Below the pieces are notes generated by a model. The model made no database searches. It was not told the origin of the DNA and saw only the letters and a list, made by a program, of their open reading frames with translations. A stretch of 64,000 nt of DNA from Archilochus colubris (lineage: Eukaryota; Chordata; Aves; Apodiformes; Trochilidae): positions 144,536,052 through 144,600,051 of the forward strand of contig CM041083.1 of NCBI GenBank assembly GCA_023079485.1, in the 5' to 3' direction. The position numbers and the translations under genes were made by a program. This document shows, in pieces, positions 1 through 13,372 of the stretch; within the stretch, counting starts at the first letter, position 1, and every line of letters begins with the position of its first letter.

Positions 1-2100
1 AGGCATGGACATAGTTGTTTTTCTCGCATCTGTTATGATATTCTGAAAGATTGTGAGGTCTTATATTAAAAATAACATGAAATAGAGGCTTAGTTTTAAA
101 GTACTTAGCAGTGAATAATTCACCTTACTTTTAAACAAAACTCAGTATTATTTCAGCATATATAGAACTTCAGTAAGCTAGCTAACTTCAGAAGCTAGCT
201 AGACTGGAATTAATTTAATAAATTATTGATTCTGAAATAAAATATCTAGAAATTATATTTTAAAGGGTTTGTAAAACAAATTATGAAATAAGAAATTTTC
301 TAGATAAGTTTTGAAAAGTGAGTAATAAAAAATACACAGCCAGAATGCTTGAATTTTTGACAAAGAATCATTCAAGGTAATAAGAATCAGGATATGGAAA
401 AGTTCTTAGTTTAATGAAGGTGGATATCAGGTTCCTGTGAGGCACACAGCAACTTTACAAGTGAGCTGCAAAAAATAAAGTATTTCACACACACAGCCTA
501 GAATATCTGAATCTTTTTTTTCTCTTTCCTTAAGTTCCTTTCTTTACAATTTGTATACCTAATGTAGTTCTGCAAACTGCTAAACCATTCCTAGCCCACA
601 ATACTCATCATTTTGAAAGTCAGAACAAAGAGTATCTTCTTATCATTTTATATGTTTCACCTAATAGCACTCTTACATCCCCCATTTGAAAGTCAAAGGA
701 GTCACTTAGAAGTTCCTTACAGTCCTTTTTTATTTATTTTCTTGAAAAAAATAGTTATTTTACTAATAGAGCAGCAGTATATTCCCAATTTATTACATCA
801 TGCACAGGTGGATTATTAAAGGAAATGTCTTGATTTGCAGATACTCACAGCACCAAAACTCGTTTACAGCTGCAGAAGTGAATTGTGCAGGCATAGGCCT
901 GATAGGGCATGTTTTCCATGTTTCCTTCAAGTCTTTTTCCATGAAGATTACTAATATTGATGCAAAATATTACTGAAGCAATTAGCCTATTAATCAGACT
1001 ACTGTTTGGTGAGAAAACAAACAGACAAACAAACAAAAAAACCCCACAAAACCCCACGTTTTAATAAATATATTCTTTTCTGCAACAATAAACATGATGC
1101 ATGGAAAATATTTATCTTTAAATACACCCCCCACAAGCATTCCTACAAGTAATTTGAAATGCAGTTTTAATTGTGACCTTTCTTCAGTCCTTCTCAGCTA
1201 AGATTTTTTGTGCTTTCAAAGCATTAAACAAAGCAAACTACACATCTCATGGTTACCTGAAGCTGGAGGTTTTGTGGGGCAAATACCTATCTTCATATAC
1301 ATCTTCATTTTTAGCAAAATGGTCCTTCAATGATTAATGCTGTCACAACTAAGGAACAAAAAAGATGTAGTAGAAACATCTAATTCAGAATGCAGAAATG
1401 CTACTCATACAATAATAAGAGGAGCCCCAGTATGCATGTATTCCATTTCAAATTCAGTCAGCCCATTTTGTTCACTATTAATAAAATAAAATTATGTACA
1501 AAAGATCTGTGCAGTCTCAAAGGGCAATGTAACATCAGTCAAATTGCCCTCCTCCTAAGATACTGTATTGTTTTTGTTATTAAAATATTCAAAGACTTTT
1601 TCTAATTGGAAAACATTCCAAGTTTTTTTCTTGTATAAAATTCTCAATGTCACAAGCATTAAAAATTCATCCGTATTAGATCACCTTCAAGCACAGAAAA
1701 GTCAATTAAAGTTACTTTTAAAATATTATATTTTCCCTGGAATGTATGATAAATTGTGTACTTTTTAGGGAAAGAAGAGGAAGATTCCCTTTCTTACATA
1801 GTCTGAAAAGAATCAGCTGACAAAAAAAAAATGCCATTTTTTTTATTTGAATATTCCCCGCATCCATTTATTTCCTCCAGACCAGAACTGCCATGTGCCA
1901 GATACCCTGGGAGAACCAAATGAGAAAGTAAAGATGTGCTGGAGCACTTTTTTCTCAAGTCCTCATGATAAGGAGTGATAATATATATAGTGGTGGTCTG
2001 CAAAGGGCTCTGAGCCCTCTTTGCTCTGTGCAAGGGGTTCCTTACCAGGGATGGCTTCACCCACTGCTGGAGTGTGCTGGGTACTGGAAGATGGTCAAGA
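1..2100. other. AT-rich non-coding stretch, no gene recognised
   Basis: No gene, RNA or recognisable mobile element is seen. Short open frames occur but none shows family motifs. A C/A-rich low-complexity tract lies at 1013-1058. On the minus strand a frame ends at a GTGAGT donor-like site near 850 (see findings). The stretch ends where CR1 homology begins. Confidence 0.6.
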
Positions 2101-2359
2101 CAAGAGGGCGTGGTCTCAAGTTGTGCCAGGGGAAGTTTAGGTTAGATATTAGAAATAATTTCTTTATGGAGAGAGTGATCAGGCATTGGAATGGGCTGCC
2201 CAGGGAAGTAGTGGATTCTCCGTCCCTGGAGATATTTAAAAAGAGACTGGATGTGGCACTCAGTGCCATGGTCTAGCAACCGCAACAGTGGTTCAAGGGT
2301 TGGACTCAATGATCTCTGAGGTCCCTTCCAACCCAGCCAATTCTATGATTCTGTGATTC
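2101..2359 (+). mobile_element. CR1 LINE, 5'-truncated 3' end
   Basis: This is the last part of a CR1 non-LTR retrotransposon: the end of the degenerate ORF2/3' UTR block and the 3' tail. From 2101 on it is nearly the same as the copy at 24010-24282, including the blocks GGAGATATTTAAAAAGAGAC and GGTCCCTTCCAACCCAGCC. It ends in two to three ATTCTATG/ATTCTGTG octamers, the usual avian CR1 3' end. The homology starts abruptly at CAAGAGGGC, as expected from 5' truncation during target-primed reverse transcription. CR1 often makes no clear target-site duplication, and none is visible here. Open frames inside it (103 codons on plus, 70 on minus) have no coding meaning. Confidence 0.93.
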
Positions 2360-5300
2360 AATGGTGGCCAGCACAGCCTCCCCCACAGAGAGTGTCACCT
2401 AACCTCCAAATTCACCAGGATTTTGTCACCAAGACATTCTGAAGCTTGCTATGGAACAAACATCCCGCAGAGGCTCTTTGTGTGAGAATGCAGAAGAGCA
2501 CTCAGTGGGGATTTGAAAAGGCAAAGCAGAACATGTTGGTTTCTGAATTAATGACAGCTGTTGTGCCTGCTTAGTATCTGTTCCTAAGCATTTTCAAGAA
2601 AGAGAGCATAAACAGACTTCTGTCCTTATACATCTAATAGTTTATAAAAAATCTTGACTGTATTAATATCTTTATTGTCTGTTCTCATTAGCTGTCATTT
2701 ATGGAACACGGTTATGATAAAGGAGCAACTTATACATCTTACACAATCACTGCCCATGCTATGGCTTGACAACTATTGCCATGCTATGCTGACAGCTGGG
2801 CCATCATTTCCAGTTTTTCACTGAAAATGCAGCAATCTGGTTTACATTGCAAAATACTGCCTACATCAATGACTTCATACCCCTTTATACCCCTTTTCTT
2901 CAGTCTCTGTGTTAAAACAGAATGGGGCACTTTGCACCTTATGGAATCAAACATGCATTTACTGAAAGCATTTACCTTTCTCTAAGAGAATAATGGTTAA
3001 ATTAAGAGTCACAGCTTCAAGAGGACCCACAGCTTTTGTGGCATGGATTGCAAGGTTGACAGAAATGAACTGAAATGGTTATTTTTGCTATTCTGGGGGA
3101 ATAAGTTTAAGAGGGGTAAAAGCTCTAAAAGGGAGAGTGTTGAATATTCTGAGGGACAGCTTAGCCAAACAATTGCCTGCACAAACAATGGCAGTGTCTG
3201 AACATCTCCATGTTACTCATACCAGTGCTTGTCTATAGCTGCACACTGCTTTTCACTTCTTCATCTTGGCTGATAAAAGTGTTGATAGCAATTGAAATGG
3301 CTATAATAACAGAAATAATACATCCCTTTATTGGGCTTCTCTTCAGAAAAGTCACAGGAAGCTCATTCAGGCAAAGTAAAAGAGCTGGTTGGGTCACCTC
3401 TAATTACACTGGGATAGATAAATTGAGGAACAATTCTTGTATTCATAGATTGTTTTTTTTAAGGAGTTCATATGTAGCAGGTTATTACTTTCATAAACTT
3501 TTCAGGTTTGGTTTATGTTCATGTTTATGTTTATAGGAACTTTTGGCCCCAAGTCTGAGTTGTGGGAATTATCCTTGGAAAAATGGATGCTTGGCTATTG
3601 TGCTTTATCTCCAGGCTGTTTAATCACCTTTGCAGCATATACTGCTCTGTCTATGAAACAAGCCACAGAAGTCCAGCTTCTCAGTGCCACAAAAGACTGT
3701 GGGACCTGTGGTTCAATCTCCTTGCACTCCTTCACATGGTGGAGAATTGCTGTTCTCTTGATGGGATATCAGTACAGTTCTGGACAGTGCATCAAGGTGC
3801 ACAATTTTAGGAAAAATCCCTCTGCCTTAGCTCTGTTGTCATTGACTCGTGGCAGCTGGAGGATCCATCCTTAAAAGAGACTACCTCCAGCCCTGGAGTT
3901 CAGAAATTCCCCTGTAACCAACAGATGAAGTTTGAGATCATTAAATTACCTGTTAGCTTCAATTCCCAGCCAGCTCTGCTGGCAGATTTCAAGCGTGGTG
4001 TGATGTTAGAATTGGCAGGAGACTTAGCAGCTCCAGTCTGATGGATACAAAACATGGCACAAGAAACTATTTCATTATTGTTGGTATTGTAATTGAGGTG
4101 CTAGTTACTATAGATTTCCCTAAACTTAAGACAAGTTGTTACAGCAGATGCATTTTCTCATTTTGTTGATCTCAGTTTGGATATTTGGTTACTAAATGAT
4201 TTTTGAAGGTCTAGAATGCGTTTGGTTTTTTCTTAATTAAGTGATTGCCAGACTCAGAGGGTTAAGCAGGATAGTGAGAAACAGGTCTAGATTTCAGATT
4301 TTGTTGTAGTTTTTTGGGGTTTTTTTGTTTGCAGTAGGTTGGTTTTTTTTTGACATAGCTTTTACTTCTAAGAATTTTTTTTTGAGATTATTGAATAATT
4401 CTTTGACTGGTCATCAGTAATAAAGCACAGTATCATTTTTAATAAAATAATTGTAATTCGTGTTAACCTCAGAAAACAGAATACTGTACTGAAATCTGTC
4501 AGACACAATGCAGTTAATTTTATTTCTAGAGATAAATTTTTAAATTAAAGAATGTAGCTATAATTTTTACTTCCAAACTTTACTGGATTATCTGCTTAGC
4601 AGCAATGCTAATGATGAGGCTATACCAGGCATACAGACAACAACATTAATAACAATTATTAACAATGTTATACTTCAAGTGGAAAGGATTTGCTCTTCTT
4701 ATTCCTCCTGTGCTTAATTTATAACAACCTTCCAAGCTGCAAAATGAGAAGTTTTAACTGGTTTTATAATGGGTGATTGCAGCATATTTTCTTCCCTTGT
4801 GAGTAATTGTGGAGCAAATATGAAGATTGGTTTTACTTTTGCATAGGGAGAGGATGAAACAAAAAAATAATATATATTTCTGCAAGGTGATTTTGTTTCG
4901 CTGTGGGAGATTTAAACAAAATTGAATAAAGGGTTTTTGCAGGTAGGGAAGAAACAGATACCTATCTTTTAATTTAAAAAGACTTTTAATTAAAAAAAAA
5001 AACTTTTAATTGAATAATTTACTTTTTTTTTTCCATTGAGAATTAAATAACATATTTTTAAATCATTTCCTACTTACTAGAGTTGGTTTGTTGTCTCTCT
5101 GTTCCTTAACATTTCTATATCTTCATGCACAAACTGTCAGGTCATCTGTATTAATTTCAGAGACAGCAAACATTTGGTTTTTTTCAGATAAAATTATTTA
5201 AAACAATCTACAGATATGTTTGCAAATGCAAAACTTTATTTGAATGATTTATCTGCTTAATTGTGTGACTTGGGAAGCATAAATCAGCAGTTTGAACTGT

Positions 5301-8300
5301 CTCCACAATTACTAGAGGCACAAACTGATGCCTAATGAATTATTCTTAATGATTAGACGAACTGAGAACTCCTACTCTCCTGATTATGGGCTTCTAGAGG
5401 TTTCCTCACTATGACCTATAACAAACTGTTTGGCCACTGCATATTTTTTATCCCCTGAATTAAATTTTCATTTTAGCATCAAATTAAAATGCATATAGTT
5501 AAAGCTGAGTTTCAGAAGACCCATCTAGGTCCTCCAATGTCAGTTCTGTGCTAGGATTTATCTTTACACTAATTAGTTCCAGCATCGTCTGCAGAACATC
5601 ACTGGTTTTAATTGCTACAGAATTTTAATGAAATAGAGACATCGAAAATATGATTTTGAGGGTCATGCAGAGTTGAACTGAAGCATTTGTATCTTCAGGG
5701 GCTTATCTTGCATTCTTATATCTCTAAACTTCTAAAATTCTATGAAAGAAATGGTGGGGTTTTGTTCACAGACATGAACAGCCAAGGCCACAATTAAAGG
5801 ACAAAAGTTGCTGCCCATTACCTATTTAATGACATTCCCATCTCAAATTATGATATTAAGGGAAGAATGTATGTTGACATATGTTAGGACTGTGTGTTTA
5901 TATTTGGGTTTATATGTATACATATGTGTGGGTGTACATAAAACCATATCTGGACCCATATTCTGCCAGGGAGAATTAATATTCATACCCCAAAAGATAT
6001 TTTTCTTTTTAGCATCTGAGAAGGCTGGTTATTTCTAGAGAAGTGCTAATGCAGTGTAAGTACTCCCATCTACAAAAAAAGGGCTAAACAAAGTGAAATC
6101 ACAATTTCATATGACTAGAGTTGTATGAAGATGAAATCCTCACTTGTGCAGAACACAACTGGTAAATAATCCTCTAAATCCTTTCATCTTTTATTGCAAT
6201 ATAATATGAACGGACCTAGTATTTGACTTATTACTGATGATCTCTCTCTGACAGCAAAAAACTAGGAGAAAACATCTCCAAATTCCATTTCATTTTATTG
6301 TTACTTAGGAAAAATTGAAACAGGTATGTTGTGTTCCTGGAAATATCTTCTCTATACAGAAAAAAAATCTTTATTATGGAATTTATATGTAAAGTAATAA
6401 ACATTAAAAAATATTATTTAATAAAATCAAAACCAAACCAAACCAAACGAGCAAACAAAAACAACAACAAAACAAACCAGAAAGAAAATGCAACCAAGAA
6501 AGAAATGTTATAGTAGAAATATTTCCAGTTAGAAATTATCTTAGTTTTTAGTCTAAATATTCCATGAAATTGCTTTTCTTCTAATGTAAGATGATTAACA
6601 GATCCCACTCAAAGAGCAAAAATGAAGTTGTAGTTTTACCCTTTTAGCTTTAAATCAGAAATGACTGCATATAAATATTAATTGTTAACATATTGCAATC
6701 AGTTCCATCTCAAAGGACTATGGTTTGTCTAAAGCTCTGTTCTTCATTTTAAAAAAACCCAAACAACCTTGAATGATAAAAAAAAAACCTACATTGGCCA
6801 TGTGCTATGCCTATTACTCTCACTTTTTGTCCATCTCTTTTTATGTTTCTCTGTCTATCTGTGTAAGCTTTGAGGTTTTTACTATGTGACCTTTTTGAAG
6901 CTGGAATCATGTCAGGGTTTGTGTTGATTATCATCATGCTAGTCCCTTCTTATCAGAAATAAACGGTAAATTAAATTGCTAGGCTTCAGAGTGGGAGCCA
7001 TTTGACCTGTCCGCAGACCTTTCCAGATCAGCCACCAGACTCTATGACCATGTGTTCTGTACATGTTGCTTGGTTTCCAGAAGAGAATATTAGGGAGTTA
7101 TTAAAAAGTATGGTGATTATAATTTCTGCTTTCATTCTTTCACCTGAAAAATTGTATCATCATAGTTACAGCTCATTACTTCACCTTGTCTTTATTTTTC
7201 TGTTTCTTAATTGTTCAGCATTAATGCTATTCTTCAGACTTCTCCTCCCATAACCTGTACGGGATCATTAGATACAGTTGTGAGAAAGTGTGAATTTTTA
7301 AATTATGCTTTAGTTGTGATACTTCGTTTAAGACTACCTGAAGATATCTGAATGAATAATGAATACTTAAATTTTTGTTTGAATTTTTAAGCAAAAAACC
7401 CACAACTCAACAAACCAACAAAAACACAACATCAAAACCTCAGAATTCTAAACCTGTGTTTGTATTTCCCTTAAATATAATTTTCAGAGGATATTTGTGC
7501 TCAAAGCAACTTCATCCACATTTCCTACTGAATTTAGTGATGTGAAGCCATTCCTCAGAGACTTCAGGCTGGGAAACCAGACTTGTGAATTGGAAAAGAT
7601 GTTTTGAGGTAGTCTGAAGTAAAGCACTGATGTGATGAGTAATAGTTGGTGCACATGTTTAGCTTTCTGGATGATGCTGGTTGCCTGGTAACCAGCAAAA
7701 GCCATATGTCAGAGAAGAGTTCAAATAAAACAGCTGACATCAGTCTCAGCAGGGTAAGAAAAAAGAAAGGCACTGATTAGCTCACTCAGATTGATAAATA
7801 TAGGAATCCTGTCATGTTTTCATATCATACCAAAGCTGATTCCAGACCTTAATTTTTCCACAACTTCTGTGGTAGTTCTTAATTAGGGATGGGATTTGTG
7901 TCTTAAAATGTTTAAAATGTTTACTTGAAGAATAGTGCCCCTTCTCAGTAGCATGCATTGAAAAAATAGTTTGTTTTCTTCTGCCAGTGGCTGGGTGGCA
8001 TCTTTTTCATTTTATCACCAAGTCGGACTGTATTCTGCATGTGGAGTCACTGAACCCCCGAAGTCAAAAGTCAGCTACAGTGCACAGGAAGTTATAGGGC
8101 AAGAGACACATGTTCAGATATGTCATTTCTGCAGTTCTTTTCTTTGGCTGAACTTTCTATCTTACAACAAAAAGTTCACAAGAATTCTGGTAACATTGAA
8201 GCAGAGAAAGACCCTGACAGGGTTAACTCCTGACAGGATTAATTGCAGGCCTTTTTGGGCTTCAACATTTTTAACCTTTTTATTCCAGTTACTTGGAAAA

Positions 8301-8502
8301 CTGGTTTTATATGTACTTAAACATTAAAAGAAACTCCGTAAGAAGAGTTGGGTGCTCATTGTAGCCTACAGGCCACTAGGTTTCATGTACTCTGTGATCA
8401 GTGTCCTTGTTTATTCCCAGAATTCATGAGCAAATATAAAATTCCCATTGGGATTTTGAGGGGGGGGGAGATGGTGGTAATCTTTGGCACTATCTTCTGT
8501 TT
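2360..8502. other. AT-rich non-coding stretch, no gene recognised
   Basis: No gene or mobile element is recognised. A block at about 3540-4060 is less AT-rich than its surroundings and carries overlapping open frames of 119 and 82 codons in different frames. I regard these as chance. Simple-sequence patches include T/G-rich DNA at 4305-4350, an AAACC tract at 6429-6448 and a C/A-rich tract at 7390-7440. The end (about 8460-8502) has a G run and may be a decayed extension of the following CR1 fragment. Confidence 0.55.
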
Positions 8503-8572
8503 TGGCAAAGGATTGAACTCGATGATCTCAGAGGTCCCTTCCAAGCTCTACTATTCTACGATTCTATGATCT
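8503..8572 (+). mobile_element. CR1 LINE, very short 3' end
   Basis: About 70 bp match the last part of the CR1 3' UTR: GGATTGAACTCGATGATCTC, then AGAGGTCCCTTCCAA, then octamer-like repeats ATTCTACG and ATTCTATG. The wording resembles the copies at 24210-24282 and 58501-58560, with more differences, so it is probably an older or related subfamily. Upstream homology is too weak to call. Confidence 0.85.
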
Positions 8573-10079
8573 TAGTCCACCATCTTACTTATTTAAGAAC
8601 TCTAAAATATTTATCTCTTCAGGGACATTGTTAGAATAAATGCTATTTTTTGTACAGAAAATCAGGCATCATTATTAGAAGCAACATTTTAGAGTAATGA
8701 TTTTGTTTTAATGAAGTGCCAAAGTCATGAATCACTGTTGAATTAATCTTTTTTATAATACCTACCTAACACTTGCATGTTTAGCCTAAGCTTGTCACCT
8801 CACAACCCTTAGTTGTCAAAGGAGAAAGGCAACACAACTTTCTACAAATGTGGCAAATTGCTATTTAAGGCTGCTAATTATTTCCATTAGTGATGAATGA
8901 AATAGACAGCTAGCCTAAGTTAATCACCTATTCTTTAAATATCAAATATCTGATGGAACAAAACCAGCATTTGTGGTTTCATTTTTAATTTTTGACTAAC
9001 AGTAATATGATAGGAACAACCATTTCAAATTTCAGTTGCTAATGTTCATTCCTAAAACAAAAACTACTAAAATTGCTAATTAAGAAAATAAGAAAAGCCA
9101 TTAGTAAGCATTTCTAAAAATGTTTAAATGTTAAAAATGTTAAATGTTAAAAAATGTTAAATGTTTAAGTGATTTGCTAATCACTAGGACAATACTGTCA
9201 TGAAAAAGGTCTGGACATGGTATTCATCTATGTCATAAATTAAATCAGCTACACACATTCCCCTTTTTTTTTTCCTGAAAACATTGCCACTTACAAGAAA
9301 CATTTTCCAAGGGCTACAATATATAGGGCTGCTCAATACTAATATGCTTGTAGAGTGGGGGCAGTGTTCTCTTTGGCATATATGACTTTTCCTTTACCTT
9401 TGTACATTCTCTTCCCCTTTACTGCCAAAGCACACCTAAGACTATGAGAGCATGAGGGAACCTCAGATCTCATGAGGGAGATGAATACCCAGATGGTTAC
9501 AGAGAAGGTGGACTGAGCAACTCTAAGGAAAATCCCTTATGTTCTCACATCCTGGGGATTAAAGTCTTGAAGTGTCTGTGGGAGGTAGTGGAGGTGCTGT
9601 CTCTTGACTTGTTGAAATATGCTAGCCTGAGCAATGGAAGTTTATTATCATTAAAAGGAAGGGAAAAAAGATTACACTTTTTAAGGGAATTTTAAATAGC
9701 ATCTGGAAGCACAGAAGGGCGGGAAGAACCTGGTTGGCTCAGTGTCATCCCCAGAAACTGCAGTCAGCTATCAAATTGATGTGTTGATGAAAAAAAATAA
9801 CATGTTTTTTCCACATAAGCCACAAAATGCATTTTTTTGCCACTTAAGTAGTGAACTTTAATCAGAACAGTTAGAACAAATAATTATATTATTGGTTTCT
9901 TGTCCTTTATTTAAATAATAGCACAGCATAAAAAGATGTTTTGAATAGATAGTAACGTCTTGTTAGTTTATTTAAAATATGTTAATTGAATTTACACTTC
10001 TCTCAGACCGAAAATGAAAATTTAAAACTTTAGCTTGATTTTTACTTAGAATCACTATCCAATACTTTTCAAGACTGGT
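8573..10079. other. AT-rich non-coding stretch
   Basis: No gene is recognised. It holds a short tandem repeat at 9118-9168 (listed separately). A slightly GC-richer patch at 9420-9760 has no identifiable content. Confidence 0.55.
9118..9168. repeat. Short tandem repeat of an AAATGTTA-like unit
   Basis: Several imperfect units of the type AAATGTTA / AAAAATGTT follow one another. Unit length varies by one or two A residues. It looks like a small decayed minisatellite produced by slippage. Confidence 0.7.
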
Positions 10080-10515
10080 TGACTTCCCATGTTTTGCCAG
10101 TGTGCAGATGCACAACAAGCTGGGAGTGAGCATAGCCAGAAGAATTGATCCAAATTGGCCAATGGGAAATTCTGTATCATGCACTATTATGTTCAGTGTA
10201 TAGATGAGAGCTGGCTGGGAAGTTCTGGCTCCTCTAGGATTGCAGTTTTGGGATGTTTCTACTCAGGGATCACTAGCTAGGGATGAGTTGGACACTGGTC
10301 AGTGGGCTGTGAACAGTTGCACTGTGAATCACTTGTTTGTATAATCTCATTATAATTATTATTTATTGTATGTTATTTAAATTATTAATTTGTTTTTATC
10401 TCAACCTAGAAGTCCCTTTACCTTTCTGATTTTCTCCCCAATAACTTAGGTGATGGGGGAGAGTAAGCCAACAGCTGGGTGGCATTTAGCTGCCTGCCTG
10501 GTTGAATCCACAACA
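10080..10515 (+). mobile_element. Solo LTR of an avian ERVL-type endogenous retrovirus, degraded
   Basis: The order of promoter-like and 3' blocks fits a recurrent avian ERVL LTR. There is a CCAAT element (GGCCAATGG, 10158-10166) and a decayed TATA-like GTGTATAGATG (10197-10207). A conserved-looking TTTTTATCTCAACC lies at 10393-10406. The 3' end runs through GGGGGAGAGTAAGCCAACAG and ends in CCACAACA. From memory of the family, the last blocks are the R/U5 end. The 5' boundary is uncertain by some tens of bases because no TG start or target-site duplication could be fixed. No internal gag, pol or env sequence adjoins it, so it is read as a solo LTR left by recombination. Confidence 0.65.
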
Positions 10516-11020
10516 CCTAGCTATCTCCTTTTATTTATTCCATGAAATCCTCTAGGCATTATTGATGATGCCAACTTCCTCTGAACTATCTCTCAGAACT
10601 CTCTGAAAGTGCAAAAAAATTCCTCCTTGCTCTCTAGATCCAGACACTCTTTCTTTTCTGAAGTTGTTTGATAGCTGGGAGAAGTCTGTGTCTCACAAAT
10701 GTTCACTTTTATACTTAACACGAAGAGCACCTTGAACAGAAAAGCACAAATAAAAAAAAATCTAGTTTGACATCCATAGCTACTTCCAAGTTTAGAACAA
10801 AATACCATTTTTATTATTATAACATGCCATCCTTTCTCTTTTCTGCAAGAAGTTAGATTCTTTCACTGAGAACGTAGTTATTCCCCTAGGTTTTGGTATT
10901 TTGCTTACTTTACATGTGAATCTATCTGTATATACACATATTATTACTGAAACAAGACATTTACTATACTGTTCAAATTTACTGAAGCACTCAAAATATT
11001 TGCCTGATTCTTCTTTTCAG

Positions 11021-11117
11021 TTACAGATGAGCAGAGTGCAATTACCTGCAATGCAAACTGCCACTGTTATCACCACGGTCACCACAATTGTAAAGCCATT
11101 ATTTGGAGATTTGCTGT
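11021..11117 (+). other. Candidate exon (weak), splice-site bracketed
   Basis: A strong acceptor-like tract (TTCTTCTTTTCAG, ending at 11020) precedes 97 bases, and a GTAAGA donor-like site follows. Two of the three frames are open across it. One is rich in Cys and His (it contains CNANCHCYHHGHHNC); the other is Thr/Val-rich. No family is recognised. A chance pairing of splice-like sites is quite possible in a window of this size. Confidence 0.15.
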
Positions 11118-13372
11118 GTAAGAAAGTGGCAGCCTACCTCATAGGAAGATGTAAAACATTATAAGAGGTAGAAATGTAAAAGCACTGCTTGATCACCCAG
11201 CTCATCTTTGTAATAAAATGCTTGTCGTTTGCCATTGCTATCTTCAGTCTGACTTTAACTAGAAAATCTAACCACTTACTTCATCATTTTTATACTGTAA
11301 AGCCAACTTCTGGGGATAAGAAATTGGTATCTCTGGAACTGGATTTGAAGCTACAAGGAGCCTGGGTTTTATTTTTTTTTTCCTCAGTAATTTGTCCTCA
11401 AAATTAATTTATTTTTATAGGATTTCAATGGAGGTTACCATTATACCAGTGAGGTGTCATTGTGACCAATCAACAACTTGACAAGATTGATAGTTTATTA
11501 GAGTTACCTATATAGTATCAAAATTTTGGCTTGTAAATATTATTTTCTTCACAGAAACCAGCTTAGTAAAATATATTTCTGATAAGAAAATTGCGTTGCT
11601 TTATTCACAAGTAATCTACAAAGAGAACACGTAACTACTCATCTAAATTCCATGCACTCTCATTCATTGTAATTCAGCATTACTTTGAGACCACAAATTT
11701 CATTCAGTATTGGAGAGCAATTTAGTGTTTTCCAACTAAGGATCTATTGTTTTCCAATTAAAAGAGAACAAACAGCTTTAGCAGACTTGCATACTTACCA
11801 CCTTTGCAAACAGTATCACTGATTTTCCTTTTTGAATCCACATTATTTTCTTATTAGGACCATCTAGATTTCGTGCTTATTTGCTATCCAAAGTATACCT
11901 CTGATATCAAGCATTCACATTCTCTGCCATTTGATCTTGCCAAACTCCAAACAGAAGTCCTTCCCTTTTCCATACAACACATCCTCAGTTCACATGTCTG
12001 CATGAATTTTCCATGGGTCTGGAGAATCTTGGGGCTTCTGGACAGAGCAAATTAGAAATTCTCTTCTGCTTCCTGTGCTGTGCCATGATTTCAAATCCAT
12101 GGTAAAATGGATTTATGTGTTCATATGACAACATTTATATGTTTCATATGTTATGAATTTAAGAGTCTCAAACTCAGAAAATGACTGATGTCCTTCCAGT
12201 GCTCTTCCTTCATCTGTACTAGAGATGTACTACACTTTTTACACTCCATACATGATGGAAACAGATTGTTCTTTAAAAGGTGATTCTGAGATGTATCCTA
12301 TCAGTTCACTGCATAAAACTCTGGATAGAAAAGTCTCTTCTGAAGGGCTCCGTTGGGAACAGCAACAATTGACTTGCACTCCTAACCTAACTTCTTAAAG
12401 TCAGATTATGTTAAAATCCCATTTTAGCACATGTATGATTGTGATCAGGTTTGGTGTCCCCTTGTGCTCCTGTGACACAATGGTTAACTGGCAGCTAGGA
12501 AACAAACGTGGCAGCTGAAATAGTTTGTACCTTTAAACTAAGATAGAAATTAGTAACTATATTCTGACTGTTTAAAAAAAATGTATTACCCCTTATTGTG
12601 AATGAATCTACTACATCATCAGCTCCTGTAAATTTTCTCACAAATTAGTATATCTCCCATATTTTATCAGTCACACATCAGAGATGTTTATAGGAAAACA
12701 AAATTGTTGTGTTTTTTTTTTAAAAAAAAACGTTTCTGCTGTGCATGTGTATTTTGTTCTGTTGTTTATGTCCTGTAGGAACTATAAACTGCAGTGTCTA
12801 TTTGGATTTTCATCTTCTACCTCAACCCCCTTTAGAAATTATTTTTGTAAAAGATTTTGATAAACATTGGAGATGAAAATGTAAACCATTTGCAAATAGT
12901 TTAGGTGAAATCAGACTTGCATTTTATTTCATCCTGATGGTAGAAATATTACTGAATTTTATAAACATATTATTTTAACTATGGTTATTCATACTTGTAT
13001 TGGTATATAAACTTCCTGTTTTCCTGCAAATTGCAAAGCAACAAATTGAAGACATTGAAACAAAATTTTAAATTAAGGCCTTTTTTTAAGAGCAAAACTT
13101 CAGAGTTACAAACCAGGACAGCATACAGGCAATCACGTGAGTAAATATTATTAATTTGCACACAGTTTTCCTAATTGCATGCAGAAACACAAAGCATTCC
13201 TTGAAACACTTGTATGAGCAAAAAGTTTGGTGGATGCATGCATATATTCCCAACTTAAAGGCTGATTTCCAAGTCATTAGCACCTTGGTGCTTGCAGTGT
13301 TCTGTTTTTCAGCTTGAATTGCAGAAAGTTTCAGTATTGCACCCTATTTTAGGGTGGTGAAATTTTAACTGA

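Noticed and set aside
3515..3874. 119-codon plus-strand open frame
   Set aside because: It begins in repetitive TTTATGTTCATG sequence, overlaps another open frame of 82 codons, and shows no domain or splice context.
8459..8469. G run as a promoter or quadruplex element
   Set aside because: It is short, with a single G run and no partner runs.
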